A DNA stretch of 64,000 bases from Bartonella florencae (GCF_000312525.1 NZ_HE997451.1:402178-466177); one strand, 5' to 3'; shown: positions 52,922 to 62,716, counted from the stretch's first letter. The notes: generated from the letters alone by a model not told the origin. Numbers and translations are program-made.

Positions 52922-53782
52922 ATTGTGGAAATCATATAAATTCAATATTTTTAATTTTTTATATATACCCATCTCTCTTACTATAATTGGTATAATATAT
53001 TCTTCTTGAAGATAAACTGTGGGAGGTAAATTTTCTTACCATATTATTATGTTCTTTTTTCTACTAAATTCAGTTTATTTAAGATCAAAAAGTCTTTGAT
53101 TTATTTTAACAAGAGTCTACTTTTTACCAAAAGCAAAGAAAAAAAGGTTTTATTGATAACATCAAATACTATTGAAAATAACTTCTTTCCATGACAAAAA
53201 CTACATTTACCCCATTTTGAAAAAATCTTTTTTGCAACAGTGTAAGCGTAAAAAATAAACAACAACAGCGCTTTCAGCTATAAATGCGTGGATTTCAAAT
53301 GATTACAACATGGAAACACATAGCAAACAACACCCCAAAAACAAAAAAATCGTTTCCTCTAATAAAAACATTACAAATCAATGCGTTTAAATATTACAAA
53401 TTTAGATATGAGAACGAGCACTCAATATACTCAATGATACCATTTTATATAATAACAGCAATTATATCAGCTTGGCAGTAATATACTCTATAGGCCTTGA
53501 TATTGAAGACTTCATAGTGAAAAAAGATTCTTTACTGAATCATAAAAATTTGTTGCCTCTAAATAAATTACAAAATCAAAAGACAGATCAATATTATAGT
53601 ATTATAGTTTTCTGCCTTACGACATAAATAAGGGCTTTTTAAAAACAAGAAAACATAATTTCAGTAAACCTTCTCAAAGAGTTTTCATAAAAAATAACTA
53701 TTGGAGAATTGAATTTTGATGATAAAAACCTTAATCAACTTTCAATAAAAAAATAAACAATAAATCTAAAAGGGGAAAATTC
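52922..53782. other. Long AT-rich spacer between kgtP copies 1 and 2
   Basis: About 860 bases. No supported gene; a 65-codon plus-strand frame near 53284 has no ribosome site or motif. The last 90 bases resemble the region upstream of copy 3 (the TTTTCATAAAAA and GAATTGAATTTT blocks), so the duplicated unit includes its promoter region. Confidence 0.45.
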
Positions 53783-55093
53783 ATGAAAAGTGCAACCACT
53801 TTAGAACCACATGATACAAGAAAACGTATCTTTGCCATCATATCTAGTGCATCAGGAAATCTCGTAGAATGGTATGATTTTTACGCCTATTCATTTACGT
53901 CAATTTATTTTGCTTCGCAATTTTTTCCCTCAGATGATGATACGGTTACACAACTGTTAAAAACCGCAGGGATCTTTTTTATTGGCTTTCTTATGCGTCC
54001 AATTGGTGCATGGCTATTTGGATACATTGCCGACCGTTATGGACGCAAACGCTCCATGCTTATTTCTGTTTTTATGATGTGTGGTGGTTCATTCCTCATC
54101 GCCATACTTCCCACCTATGAAACTTTGGGAATAACAGCAGCATTCCTTCTCCTATTAGTCCGTATGTTTCAAGGTCTCTCAGTTGGCGGTGAATATGGTA
54201 CAGCAGCAACTTATATGAGTGAAGTAGCTCTCAAAAATAAGCGCGGGCTTTTTGCTTCTTTTCAATATGCTACAACGATCTCAGGTCAGCTTCTCGCTAG
54301 TTTTACTATATTCATTTTAGCAATTTATCTCTCTGAAGACCAGTTAAAAGCATGGGGCTGGCGTATTCCTTTTATAATTGGTGGTTTTGGAGCAATAATT
54401 GCAATTTACCTGCGCAGTTCACTCCATGAAACAACCACTAAAGAAAGCCGCTCTACACAACACGCTGGGAGTATTAAAGAGCTTTTACGCAATCACAAAA
54501 AAGCTTTCTTTCTCATTATTGGCTTTACAGCGGGAGGATCCCTCACATTTTATACCTATACCACTTATATGCAAAAGTACCTGATCACAACAACCGGTTT
54601 TGATAAGCCCACCGCGACAACGATCATGACTGCTGCACTCTTTATTTTTGTTTTACTCCAACCACTCTTTGGTTCGCTTGCCGATAAAATTGGATCAAGA
54701 GCTTCGCTTATCAGTTGGGCAGGCTTATCTATTATCTGCACAATTCCTGTTCTTAAAATGATTGGGAATACCCATAATGCATGGAATGCACTATTAATCA
54801 TTATTGGAATGCTCTGTATTATGAGTTTTTATACATCCATCGCTGGTATCATAAAAGCAGAATTGTTCCCCGCTTCAATCCGAGCAATCGGAGTCGGATT
54901 TGCCTTTGCCATTGGCAATGCACTGTTTGGCGGTTCTGCTGAATATATAGCGCTTGGATTAAAAAATATGGGATATGAATCTGTCTTTGCTTTTTACATC
55001 GTTGGTATGATGATCATTGCACTCATCTCTATTCTTCTTATGCCAGATATCAATAAAGGAGGATATCTCGATAAAGACGATAAAGCTTATTAA
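53783..55093 (+). CDS. kgtP: KgtP-type dicarboxylate:proton symporter, copy 2
   Basis: 436-residue paralogue of copy 1 with all MFS and KgtP signatures ([50 protein letters not shown]). Differences fall mainly in helices 5, 10 and 11 and in the central loop, where it has STQHAGSIKELL instead of [12 protein letters not shown] of copies 1 and 3. It starts behind AAAAGGGGAA. It could carry a different acid from copy 1, which sequence cannot settle. Confidence 0.88.
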   Translation: MKSATTLEPHDTRKRIFAIISSASGNLVEWYDFYAYSFTSIYFASQFFPSDDDTVTQLLKTAGIFFIGFLMRPIGAWLFGYIADRYGRKRSMLISVFMMCGGSFLIAILPTYETLGITAAFLLLLVRMFQGLSVGGEYGTAATYMSEVALKNKRGLFASFQYATTISGQLLASFTIFILAIYLSEDQLKAWGWRIPFIIGGFGAIIAIYLRSSLHETTTKESRSTQHAGSIKELLRNHKKAFFLIIGFTAGGSLTFYTYTTYMQKYLITTTGFDKPTATTIMTAALFIFVLLQPLFGSLADKIGSRASLISWAGLSIICTIPVLKMIGNTHNAWNALLIIIGMLCIMSFYTSIAGIIKAELFPASIRAIGVGFAFAIGNALFGGSAEYIALGLKNMGYESVFAFYIVGMMIIALISILLMPDINKGGYLDKDDKAY

Positions 55094-55109
55094 ATTTCCC
55101 ACAAAGAGC

Positions 55110-55135
55110 AAAAAGCCCAAGAAATTGGGCTTTTT
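55110..55135 (+). terminator. Terminator after kgtP copy 2
   Basis: Stem AAAAAGCCCAA / TTGGGCTTTTT with a GAAA tetraloop, 17 bases after the stop codon. The rest of the 55094-55494 spacer holds no gene; its end shares blocks with the region before copy 2. Confidence 0.9.
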
Positions 55136-55494
55136 GTAAGGGAGATACAAAAATATCCTTTTGATATTTTTTAGCTTTATGCACTATATTCAATTATTTA
55201 ATCAACCGACAGCATGAAATCCTATAACAGATTGTAAGCTCTCTAGATATCGTATTTATCATCGCCAAAAGAACTATTTTAGTGCTTCTTTTACGAGTAA
55301 TTGAGAACCTATTTCTTAACATACTTTCCCCCCCTCTAGATCCAATGCAATAACTTTTATCTTACTAGAAAAGCAAAACAAAGATCTTAAAACACAATTT
55401 TCATAAAAATTGCCATTATGCAATTGAATTTTAATGAAACACACCGTAAAAATTAAAAAAGAAAAAAATTATAGTTCTAAAAGGGGAACACTTC

Positions 55495-56802
55495 ATGAAA
55501 AATGAAACAGATTCAGCATCACAGGATGCAAGAAAACGTATTTTTGCTATTATAGCGAGTGCAACAGGAAACCTCGTAGAATGGTATGATTTTTACATTT
55601 ACTCATTTGCCTCGATTTACTTTGCCTCACAATTTTTTCCTTCAGATGGCGACACTATTACGCCACTCTTAAAAACTGCGGGAGTCTTTTTTATTGGCTT
55701 TCTTATGCGCCCTATTGGAGCATGGTTGCTCGGTTTTGTTGCCGACCGTTATGGACGTAAACGCTCGATGCTGGTATCCATTTTTATGATGTGCGGTGGC
55801 TCTTTTTTCATCGCCATACTTCCTACTTATGAAACTTTGGGAGTGACATCAGCAATCCTTCTACTTTTAGCCCGAATGGTGCAAGGACTTTCAGCTGGTG
55901 GTGAATATGGTACAGCAGCCACTTATATAAGCGAAGTTTCCCTCAAAAAGCATCGTGGGCTTTTTGCTTCTTTTCAATCTGGTACCCTTATCACAGGTCA
56001 ACTTCTTGCCAGTTTTACTATATTTATTTTAGCAATTTATCTCACTGAAGATCAGTTAAAAGCGTGGGGATGGCGTATTCCTTTTGTGATTGGTGGATGT
56101 GGAGCATTAGTTGCGATTTATCTGCGCCGTTCACTCCATGAAACAACCACAAAAGAAAGTCGCTCTCAAAAACAGGCTGGTAGCCTTAAGGAACTTCTCA
56201 CCAAACACACAAAAGCTTTTGTGGTAATTGCTTGCTTTGCATCGGGAGGATCTCTCACATTTTACACCTGTACGACTTATATGCAGAAATATCTGATAAC
56301 AACTACTGGTTTTGATAAACAAATTGCAACAACGATCATGACTGCTGTATTGTTTATTTTTATACTCTTCCAACCCATAGCTGGTATCATAGCCGATAAA
56401 ATTGGAACAAAAACTTTACTCATCATTTGGAGTATCCTCTCTGTCATCTCTACATTTCCTGGACTCTGGATAATCGGTAACACAGACAGTATATGGGTTG
56501 CTTCATCAGTTATTATTGGAATGCTCTGTGTTATGAGCATGTATACATCGATCTCTGGTGTCGTAAAATCAGCAATGTTTCCCGCTTCAGTCAGGGCAAT
56601 AGGTGTTAGCCTCTCTCACGCCATTGGTAATGCCTTATTTGGTGGTTCCGCTGAATACGTAGCACTTGGATTAAAAAAGGTTGGATATGAATCTCTCTTT
56701 TATTTTTACATAACCGCTGTAATGATTATGGCATTTATAGCACTTCTCTTTGTACCAAGTATGCGTAAAGGAGGATACCTCCAAGACGATGAAAAACGTT
56801 AA
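55495..56802 (+). CDS. kgtP: KgtP-type dicarboxylate:proton symporter, copy 3
   Basis: 435-residue third paralogue, the most diverged in the first helix region ([20 protein letters not shown]) and in the last third, but sharing the [15 protein letters not shown] loop with copy 1. Family motifs FLMRPIGAWLLG and GLSAGGEYGTAATYISE are intact. It has its own ribosome site (AAAAGGGGAA) and terminator. It is convergent with the DUF2853 gene. Confidence 0.88.
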   Translation: MKNETDSASQDARKRIFAIIASATGNLVEWYDFYIYSFASIYFASQFFPSDGDTITPLLKTAGVFFIGFLMRPIGAWLLGFVADRYGRKRSMLVSIFMMCGGSFFIAILPTYETLGVTSAILLLLARMVQGLSAGGEYGTAATYISEVSLKKHRGLFASFQSGTLITGQLLASFTIFILAIYLTEDQLKAWGWRIPFVIGGCGALVAIYLRRSLHETTTKESRSQKQAGSLKELLTKHTKAFVVIACFASGGSLTFYTCTTYMQKYLITTTGFDKQIATTIMTAVLFIFILFQPIAGIIADKIGTKTLLIIWSILSVISTFPGLWIIGNTDSIWVASSVIIGMLCVMSMYTSISGVVKSAMFPASVRAIGVSLSHAIGNALFGGSAEYVALGLKKVGYESLFYFYITAVMIMAFIALLFVPSMRKGGYLQDDEKR

Positions 56803-56818
56803 CTCTCTCTAATAAAAT

Positions 56819-56847
56819 AAAAAAGCCCAAAAATATTGGGCTTTTTT
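56819..56847. terminator. Terminator shared by kgtP copy 3 and the DUF2853 gene
   Basis: Stem AAAAGCCCAA / TTGGGCTTTT around a five-base loop, flanked by A and T runs, so it can serve both convergent genes. It is nearly the same sequence as the copy 2 terminator. Confidence 0.85.
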
Positions 56848-56873
56848 TATCATTATCACAAATTTAATATTGT

Positions 56874-57179
56874 TTAAATTTTATGAAGTGCATTGAGTTG
56901 CTTAGCAATTAAATAATAAAAAGTCATACGACTTTTTCTACGATCTCCAGACATCATCTCTGCAACTTTTGCAACAGCCATTTTAGCACTTTTCTCATCA
57001 GCCCCTAAAACATCCTGAACCCATTTTTCAACACGTTCAACTTCTTTTGGATCTGATGTAGCAACAAGCGATGCATCTTGCTTTTTCATCACCAAAGCTA
57101 AACGATGCCCAAGCCGTTCTACTGCTGCTTTATCGGGGTTTGAGTCATATACTTTAATATCTGCTAGATCATTTGTCAT
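56874..57179 (-). CDS. DUF2853 family protein
   Basis: A 101-residue cytoplasmic protein with the DUF2853 pattern: an N-terminal ADIKVYD, a helix with LALVMKKQDASLVATSDPKE, and the C-terminal GDRRKSRMTFYYLIAKQL. All-helical composition, no catalytic motif. Function unknown. Conserved in many alphaproteobacteria. Divergent from ssrA. Confidence 0.85.
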   Translation of the reverse strand: MTNDLADIKVYDSNPDKAAVERLGHRLALVMKKQDASLVATSDPKEVERVEKWVQDVLGADEKSAKMAVAKVAEMMSGDRRKSRMTFYYLIAKQLNALHKI

Positions 57180-57315
57180 TCTGCATCATCTCCTCTCCAA
57201 GAATGAGCGGCTGCATTTTACAACCACATCATAATAGCTGCATAAATAATTAGAGGATTAAAAATATTAACAAGCCCCCCTTTTCCAAAGACCGTTCTTC
57301 ATCTATACTTAAAGG

Positions 57316-57638
57316 GCTGACTTATCAGCTATGGTAATAAATGGACAATGAAATAAACTCATTGGACCCGGGGGCGGTACCCGGCGCCTCCACCAAAGTA
57401 TAAGGAACAGAAATTATATTTTGGTGGGGGCGAAACAGGATCGACAAGAGTGTAAAGATTGCTCTTTTACTCGGCATAGTACCACCGTTATCGGACTAAA
57501 TGAGTAGTTGCAAATGACAACTATGCGGAAGCACGTCTCGCTGCTTGAAGCAGTGTGAATGTTTCAAATTAACTCTTAAACCGTCGCAGGTTTAAGCGGG
57601 GTTCGGAGGCACCTGGCAACAGAAGCCTTCACTTTTTT
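57316..57638 (+). ncRNA. ssrA: Permuted two-piece tmRNA
   Basis: Trans-translation RNA that rescues stalled ribosomes. As in other alphaproteobacteria the gene is circularly permuted: the acceptor piece comes first and ends CGCCTCCACCA (CCA at 57393-57395). A linker of about 30 bases follows, then the coding piece starts GGGGGCG at 57426, whose seven bases pair with CGCCTCC. The tag frame at 57510-57548 encodes ANDNYAEARLAA then TGA. A hairpin (GGAGGC / GCCTTC) and six T end the unit. The 5' limit is set by a TATACT box at 57304-57309 and a small hairpin at 57316-57329, and is approximate. Confidence 0.95.
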
Positions 57639-57807
57639 ATAAATGTTATTAACTAATCTCTCAAATATGATTTGTTATAAGATTCCGTATTCTTTTTCAG
57701 TTAATTTAGGTGCATAGTAGAAAAAATATTGCTAGCTTAAGGAGACATTCTATTGCACAATATTACGCATGCTCATCTGCCACGTGAAATAAAAGGAATA
57801 AATTTCA

Positions 57808-58353
57808 ATGGTTCAAGATCAAATCCGTTATGATATTCTCGTCCAAGATGCGCTTCGTGGGGTTATCCGTAAAGTTTTATCAGAAGTTTCCAAAGCAGGG
57901 CTTCCAGGAAATCATCATTTTTTTATTACTTTTTTGACAAATACTCCAGGCGTAAAAATTTCTTCTCGCCTTAAAAATCGTTACCCAGATCAAATGACAA
58001 TTGTCTTGCAACATCAGTTCAGAGATTTAAGTGTTTCGGAAACCGCGTTTGAAGTGTCTCTCTCTTTTAGAGAAGTTACGGAAAAATTAGTGATTCCTTT
58101 TTCTTCTATTCAAGTATTTTATGACCCTGTAGCATCCTTTGAAGCAGCATTTGACCTTCCCTCAAATCTTGCAAGCGTAGAGAGTGAAAATTCAGAAAAT
58201 AACGCATCTACACCTCTTGTTTTACCAGACAAACAAAAAAAACAAAGCGCGCTCCCAAAAGAGCAAAGTCTCAGTACAAACAAGGAAGCTTCAAACAATG
58301 ATAGCAAACAAAGTGCTGATGTTGTCTCATTGGATTCCTTTCGAAAAAAATAA
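57808..58353 (+). CDS. sspB: SspB-type ClpXP adaptor (alphaproteobacterial)
   Basis: Binds ssrA-tagged proteins and hands them to ClpXP. 181 residues: a substrate-binding domain in about residues 1-115 (VQDALRGVIRKVLSEVSKAG, then FFITFLTNTPGVKI), a long Ser/Glu/Asn-rich flexible linker, and the C-terminal ClpX-docking motif VVSLDSFRKK. The alphaproteobacterial form differs from E. coli SspB. It lies 170 bases after ssrA on the same strand, so tag and adaptor are encoded side by side. Confidence 0.92.
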   Translation: MVQDQIRYDILVQDALRGVIRKVLSEVSKAGLPGNHHFFITFLTNTPGVKISSRLKNRYPDQMTIVLQHQFRDLSVSETAFEVSLSFREVTEKLVIPFSSIQVFYDPVASFEAAFDLPSNLASVESENSENNASTPLVLPDKQKKQSALPKEQSLSTNKEASNNDSKQSADVVSLDSFRKK

Positions 58354-58365
58354 ATATATTTGCTC

Positions 58366-58554
58366 ATGACTGAACCAATTAACCTTCGTCAATTTCGAAA
58401 ACAAAAAAAGCGTGCAGAAAAAGCTCTTCATGCAGAAGAAAATCGCTCTCGTTTTGGGAGAACCAAAGTTGAAAAACTTTTCGAGCAAAAAGAAGCTTTA
58501 AAGATGCAAAAATTTCTTGATCAAAATCGTTTATTGAGTGATGAAGAAGAGTAG
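58366..58554 (+). CDS. DUF4169 family protein
   Basis: A 62-residue, strongly charged helical protein: TEPINLRQFRKQKKRAEKAL, then ENRSRFGRTKVEKLFEQKEA, matching the DUF4169 pattern. It starts at ATG 58366, 12 bases after the sspB stop, and lies five bases before the ribbon-helix-helix gene. The three form a compact operon. Function unknown. Confidence 0.85.
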   Translation: MTEPINLRQFRKQKKRAEKALHAEENRSRFGRTKVEKLFEQKEALKMQKFLDQNRLLSDEEE

Positions 58555-58559
58555 AAAAA

Positions 58560-58811
58560 ATGCATGGGGATAATTCTATCAATTGGTCAGAAATGATTCC
58601 ACAAAAAATATCTGTTAGAATTGATGGACATGCAACCAGTATATCTTTAGAAAAACCCTTTCTCGATGTTCTCAAAGCCATAGCACGCAAAAGAAAACAA
58701 TCTTTAGCCTTTATTATCACTGATATTGATAGCAAAAGACCACAAAAAGTAAATCTTTCGTCTTCATTACGCGTTTATGCCCTTCAAAGCGTTCTTACCC
58801 AACGTCTTTAA
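58560..58811 (+). CDS. Ribbon-helix-helix domain protein
   Basis: An 83-residue protein with a short beta segment (KISVRIDGHATSISLEKPF) and two helices (FLDVLKAIARKRKQSLAFII and the C-terminal part), as in the RHH_4 family. Such proteins usually bind DNA as dimers. Typical third member behind SspB and DUF4169 in Rhizobiales. No target site is evident. Confidence 0.85.
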   Translation: MHGDNSINWSEMIPQKISVRIDGHATSISLEKPFLDVLKAIARKRKQSLAFIITDIDSKRPQKVNLSSSLRVYALQSVLTQRL

Positions 58812-58932
58812 TTTTCGCCATTATTTTTTGTGATCTCTTTACTTCTTATTCAAGCGAAGCTGTTGTGGCTTTTTTAAGAAAAGTTTTTTAGATCTAGCAC
58901 TTAAATGAAAAAAAGACTACACAAAAGGTATA

Positions 58933-61269
58933 ATGAACAATTTTTCCGATCCCATACCATTTTTTGAAGAAGATGCCACCTCTCTCCATAATGACAAGAG
59001 CTCTGGAGCCACTCTTCACACTGTAACGACAAAAGAACAAACACGATTGGGCACCGATTATTTAGAACAACTCAATCCCGAACAGCGACAAGCTGTAATG
59101 AGCACAGAAGGACCTCTGTTAGTTCTTGCAGGTGCTGGTACTGGAAAGACACGCGTTTTAACAACACGTATTGCCCACATTTTGCGCTCTGGGCTTGCAT
59201 CTCCTCAGCAAATACTTTCTGTAACCTTCACCAACAAAGCTGCCCGTGAAATGAAAATACGAATTAGTGAACTTATTGGTGAAATTGTTGAAGGGATGCC
59301 TTGGCTTGGAACCTTTCATGCCACCGGTGCAAAAATTCTGCGCTGTCACGCAGAACTTGTTCATTTAAAAAACAACTTTACAATTCTTGATAGCGATGAT
59401 GTTATCAGACTTTTAAAACAGCTTATTCAAGCGGAAGGATTAGACGATAAACGCTGGCCCGCCCGAAACCTTGCTATCATGATCGATGCTTGGAAGAATC
59501 AAGGGCTTTCACCAGAACGCATTTCAGAAAGCGACTCCCATTCCTTTGGCAACGGCATGGGACGTAAACTTTACCGTAGCTATCAAGAGAGATTAAAAAG
59601 TCTTAATGCTTGTGATTTTGGGGATCTTCTGCTTCATTCTATCTCTCTCTTTCAACATAATCCAGATATTCTTCACCACTATCATTCCCAATTTCGCTAT
59701 ATTCTTGTAGACGAATATCAAGACACCAATACAGCACAATATCTTTGGCTTCGTCTTTTAGCACAACAATCGAAAGAACGACATGTCAATCTTTGTTGTG
59801 TTGGTGATGATGACCAATCTATTTACGGATGGCGGGGTGCTAAAATTGACAACATTTTGCGTTTTGAAAAAGATTTTCCTCCTGCAAAAATCATTCGTTT
59901 AGAGCGCAATTATCGCTCAACATCCCACATTCTTAAAACGGCTTCTCATCTTATTTCTCATAACCAAGGAAGGCTTGGAAAAACACTTTTTTCTGCTCAA
60001 ATAAAGAGTGAAGAAGAAAAAGTAAAAATTCATTCAGCATGGGATTCGGCAGAAGAAGCGCGCGCAATCGGAGAAGAAATTGAACGCGCCCAACAAGCCG
60101 GTCATGCCTTAAATCATATGGCTATCTTGGTACGCGCATCATTTCAAATGCGTGAATTTGAAGATCGCTTTGTAACGCTTGGTCTTAACTATCGCGTCAT
60201 TGGTGGTCCTCGTTTTTATGAACGAATGGAAATACGTGATGCCATGGCTTATTTACGCGTTGTGGTCCAACCAGCAGATGATTTGGCTTTTGAACGCATT
60301 ATCAATACACCTAAACGTGGCTTAGGAGATGCAACCCTGCGGCTTCTTTATGAGAGTGCGCGAGCCCGTACTGTTCCTCTCTTTTCTGCTGCCGCTGACA
60401 TCATTGAAACAGATGAGTTAAAGCCTAAGGCACGCAGTGCTTTGCGAAGTATTATTGAAGATTTCCGCCGTTGGCAGAATATGCTGCAGTGCACCCCCCA
60501 TAGAGAGCTTGCCGAAATCATCCTTGATGATTCAGGCTATACAATTATGTGGCAAGAAGATCGCTCACCAGAAGCAGCAACACGACTAGAAAACCTTAAA
60601 GAAATGATCCGCTCTATGGAACAATTTGAAAGCCTTCAGAGCTTTTTAGAACATGTTGCACTGGTGATGGATACTGAAAACAATGAACACACCGATGCGG
60701 TCAACATCATGACTCTTCATTCAGCCAAAGGGCTTGAATTTGAAACAGTTTTTCTTCCTGGTTGGGAAGAAGGGCTTTTTCCCCATCAGCGCTCATTAGA
60801 TGAAGGTGGCCGTTTAGGATTGGAAGAAGAACGACGACTAGCCTATGTAGGGCTGACAAGAGCAAAAAAATATTTACATATATGGTTTGTATCCCATCGA
60901 AAAATTCACGGATTTTGGCAATCATCACTCCCCTCCCGCTTTCTAGATGAATTACCGGCAGAACACATAGAACCCATAAAAATGGAAACATCTTATGGTG
61001 GTTATGGAAAATCGAATTTTAAACAGCACGGTTCCTTTTATAGTGATTACGCGACACCACGACAACAACGTACACAAAAGAACATTGAAGGAAAGGTTAT
61101 CGCCCAATCAGTCTCTGAGGCACCATCAAAGCTTGCAATTAATGATCGAATTTTTCATATAAAGTTTGGTTATGGTCATATCACTGCAATAGATGATCAT
61201 AAATTAACTATTATGTTTGAGAAAGCTGGAGAAAAGCGCGTTCTGGATAATTTTGTAAGCAAAGCTTAA
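58933..61269 (+). CDS. uvrD: UvrD/PcrA-type DNA helicase
   Basis: Superfamily 1A 3'-5' helicase of nucleotide excision and mismatch repair. Walker A GAGTGKT is at residues 67-73, Walker B DEYQDTN, motif III GDDDQSIYGWRGA, motif IV LERNYRST, motif V MTLHSAKGLEFETVFLPGWE and motif VI VGLTRAKK. An N-terminal extension of about 45 residues precedes the core, and a Tudor-like C-terminal domain is suggested by DRIFHIKFGYGHI. 778 residues. Single gene. Confidence 0.96.
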   Translation: MNNFSDPIPFFEEDATSLHNDKSSGATLHTVTTKEQTRLGTDYLEQLNPEQRQAVMSTEGPLLVLAGAGTGKTRVLTTRIAHILRSGLASPQQILSVTFTNKAAREMKIRISELIGEIVEGMPWLGTFHATGAKILRCHAELVHLKNNFTILDSDDVIRLLKQLIQAEGLDDKRWPARNLAIMIDAWKNQGLSPERISESDSHSFGNGMGRKLYRSYQERLKSLNACDFGDLLLHSISLFQHNPDILHHYHSQFRYILVDEYQDTNTAQYLWLRLLAQQSKERHVNLCCVGDDDQSIYGWRGAKIDNILRFEKDFPPAKIIRLERNYRSTSHILKTASHLISHNQGRLGKTLFSAQIKSEEEKVKIHSAWDSAEEARAIGEEIERAQQAGHALNHMAILVRASFQMREFEDRFVTLGLNYRVIGGPRFYERMEIRDAMAYLRVVVQPADDLAFERIINTPKRGLGDATLRLLYESARARTVPLFSAAADIIETDELKPKARSALRSIIEDFRRWQNMLQCTPHRELAEIILDDSGYTIMWQEDRSPEAATRLENLKEMIRSMEQFESLQSFLEHVALVMDTENNEHTDAVNIMTLHSAKGLEFETVFLPGWEEGLFPHQRSLDEGGRLGLEEERRLAYVGLTRAKKYLHIWFVSHRKIHGFWQSSLPSRFLDELPAEHIEPIKMETSYGGYGKSNFKQHGSFYSDYATPRQQRTQKNIEGKVIAQSVSEAPSKLAINDRIFHIKFGYGHITAIDDHKLTIMFEKAGEKRVLDNFVSKA

Positions 61270-61335
61270 ATTAAGCGTAAAGATAACAACATAACCTTTC
61301 CAAACAAAAAGCTATTTTTCATTTTATTTTGCATA

Positions 61336-61965
61336 TTATCTCCATTTTTGAATAAAAGCCTCGATGGGAAGATTTTGCATATCAGGCAATGCGTTATAAA
61401 TTTTATCAAGTGGCCAATTCCACCAAGTCATCCCCAAAAGTGTCTGAATCACCCCTTCTGAAAACCGCATCCGCAATGGCTTTGCAGGAACACCAGCGAC
61501 AATCGTATAAGGGAGAACATTTTTTGTTACAACAGCGTTAGCACCAATAATAGCACCATGCCCAATTTTTACCCCAGGCATAATAACCGCACCATGTCCA
61601 ATCCATACATCATGCCCAATAATAATACGTTTTGCACGACGCCTTTCACGAAAAGAATGATCTAACGGTATATAGCGGAAATATTCATTAGGACGATATG
61701 TTATCTTATGCGTTGAAATGCGCTCAATGGGATGCTCTAGTGCATTTATACGGACATGGGATGCAATAGAACAAAAACGCCCAATATCACTATAAATAGC
61801 TTCACTGTTACGCTCAAAGTAAGAAAAATCTCCAACCGTTACATCACGTAAAATCACGCGTTCATTAATTTCCACATAACGCCCTAACTTACAATCATGC
61901 AATCGTGCTGTTGTATTAATACGAGGCTCACTCTCATGGAAGCGAAGATCATTCTCAATATTCAT
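61336..61965 (-). CDS. Left-handed beta-helix acyltransferase (XAT / phosphonate-cluster type)
   Basis: A 209-residue hexapeptide-repeat transferase. Repeats such as LGRYVEINERVILRDVTVGD are followed by INALEHPIERISTHKITYRP, which carries the XAT-type catalytic His region. WIGHGAVIMPGVKIGHGAII and VAGVPAKPLRMRF complete it. It most resembles the group found in phosphonate gene clusters, but there are no phn genes here, so the acceptor is unknown. ATG 61965 has GGAAGG four bases upstream and is chosen over ATG 61992. Confidence 0.8.
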   Translation of the reverse strand: MNIENDLRFHESEPRINTTARLHDCKLGRYVEINERVILRDVTVGDFSYFERNSEAIYSDIGRFCSIASHVRINALEHPIERISTHKITYRPNEYFRYIPLDHSFRERRRAKRIIIGHDVWIGHGAVIMPGVKIGHGAIIGANAVVTKNVLPYTIVAGVPAKPLRMRFSEGVIQTLLGMTWWNWPLDKIYNALPDMQNLPIEAFIQKWR

Positions 61966-62103
61966 ATTACCTTCCATCAATTGTTTCATCAAAAGATATG
62001 GAAAGACATACCAACCAAACCCATAAAATCAACCATGAAACAAAGATTGCAAAACAAACGCACCAATGCTAGATTTTTTTAACACTTTTAAAAGAGACAA
62101 GCT

Positions 62104-62685
62104 ATGAAAAATGTAATCCGCATCTTAGGACTAACAGTTATATTTCTTACAGGGATTTTTATTTACGATACATTGATAAATAAACCTTTAGGTGATGACT
62201 TTACTCTCACCGATTCAAATGGACAAACTGTTACGCAAGCTGATGTTCGCAGTAAACCTTCAATTATTTTCTTCGGTTTTACGATGTGCCCTGAAATCTG
62301 TCCTACGACATTAATGAATCTTGATCGATGGCTTACTGCCCTTGGTCCTAAGAGTGATAAATTAGGAAAATGGTTTGTGACTATTGATCCTGAACGTGAC
62401 ACCCCTGAAGTACTTCATGAATATCTCAGTAATTTTACCAACAAAATTACTGGTATTAGTGGAGATCCTGAAAAAGTTCATAAAATGGTCAATTCTTTCA
62501 ATATCATTGCCGAAAAAGTACCTGGAACAGATGGAAACTATACTTACGATCATACAGCAGCAATTTTTTTACTCAAAAAAGGCGGGAAGTTAGCAGGTGT
62601 TATCCGTTATGAACCCAACGAGGACGATAATGAATTAAAAGACGAGATTGCCATTGAGCGACTTAAAAAACTTGTCTCAAACTAA
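62104..62685 (+). CDS. SCO1/SenC family copper chaperone
   Basis: Membrane-anchored thioredoxin-fold protein that delivers copper to, or reduces, the CuA site of cytochrome c oxidase. One N-terminal helix (IRILGLTVIFLTGIFIYD, residues 5-22) leads to the periplasmic domain. The copper ligands are CPEIC at about residues 64-68 and the His in YDHTAAIFLL near 156. 193 residues. It is followed after 31 bases by prmA. Confidence 0.93.
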   Translation: MKNVIRILGLTVIFLTGIFIYDTLINKPLGDDFTLTDSNGQTVTQADVRSKPSIIFFGFTMCPEICPTTLMNLDRWLTALGPKSDKLGKWFVTIDPERDTPEVLHEYLSNFTNKITGISGDPEKVHKMVNSFNIIAEKVPGTDGNYTYDHTAAIFLLKKGGKLAGVIRYEPNEDDNELKDEIAIERLKKLVSN

Positions 62686-62716
62686 ATAAAAAGCCAATTA
62701 TTAAAGAAAGAACAGG

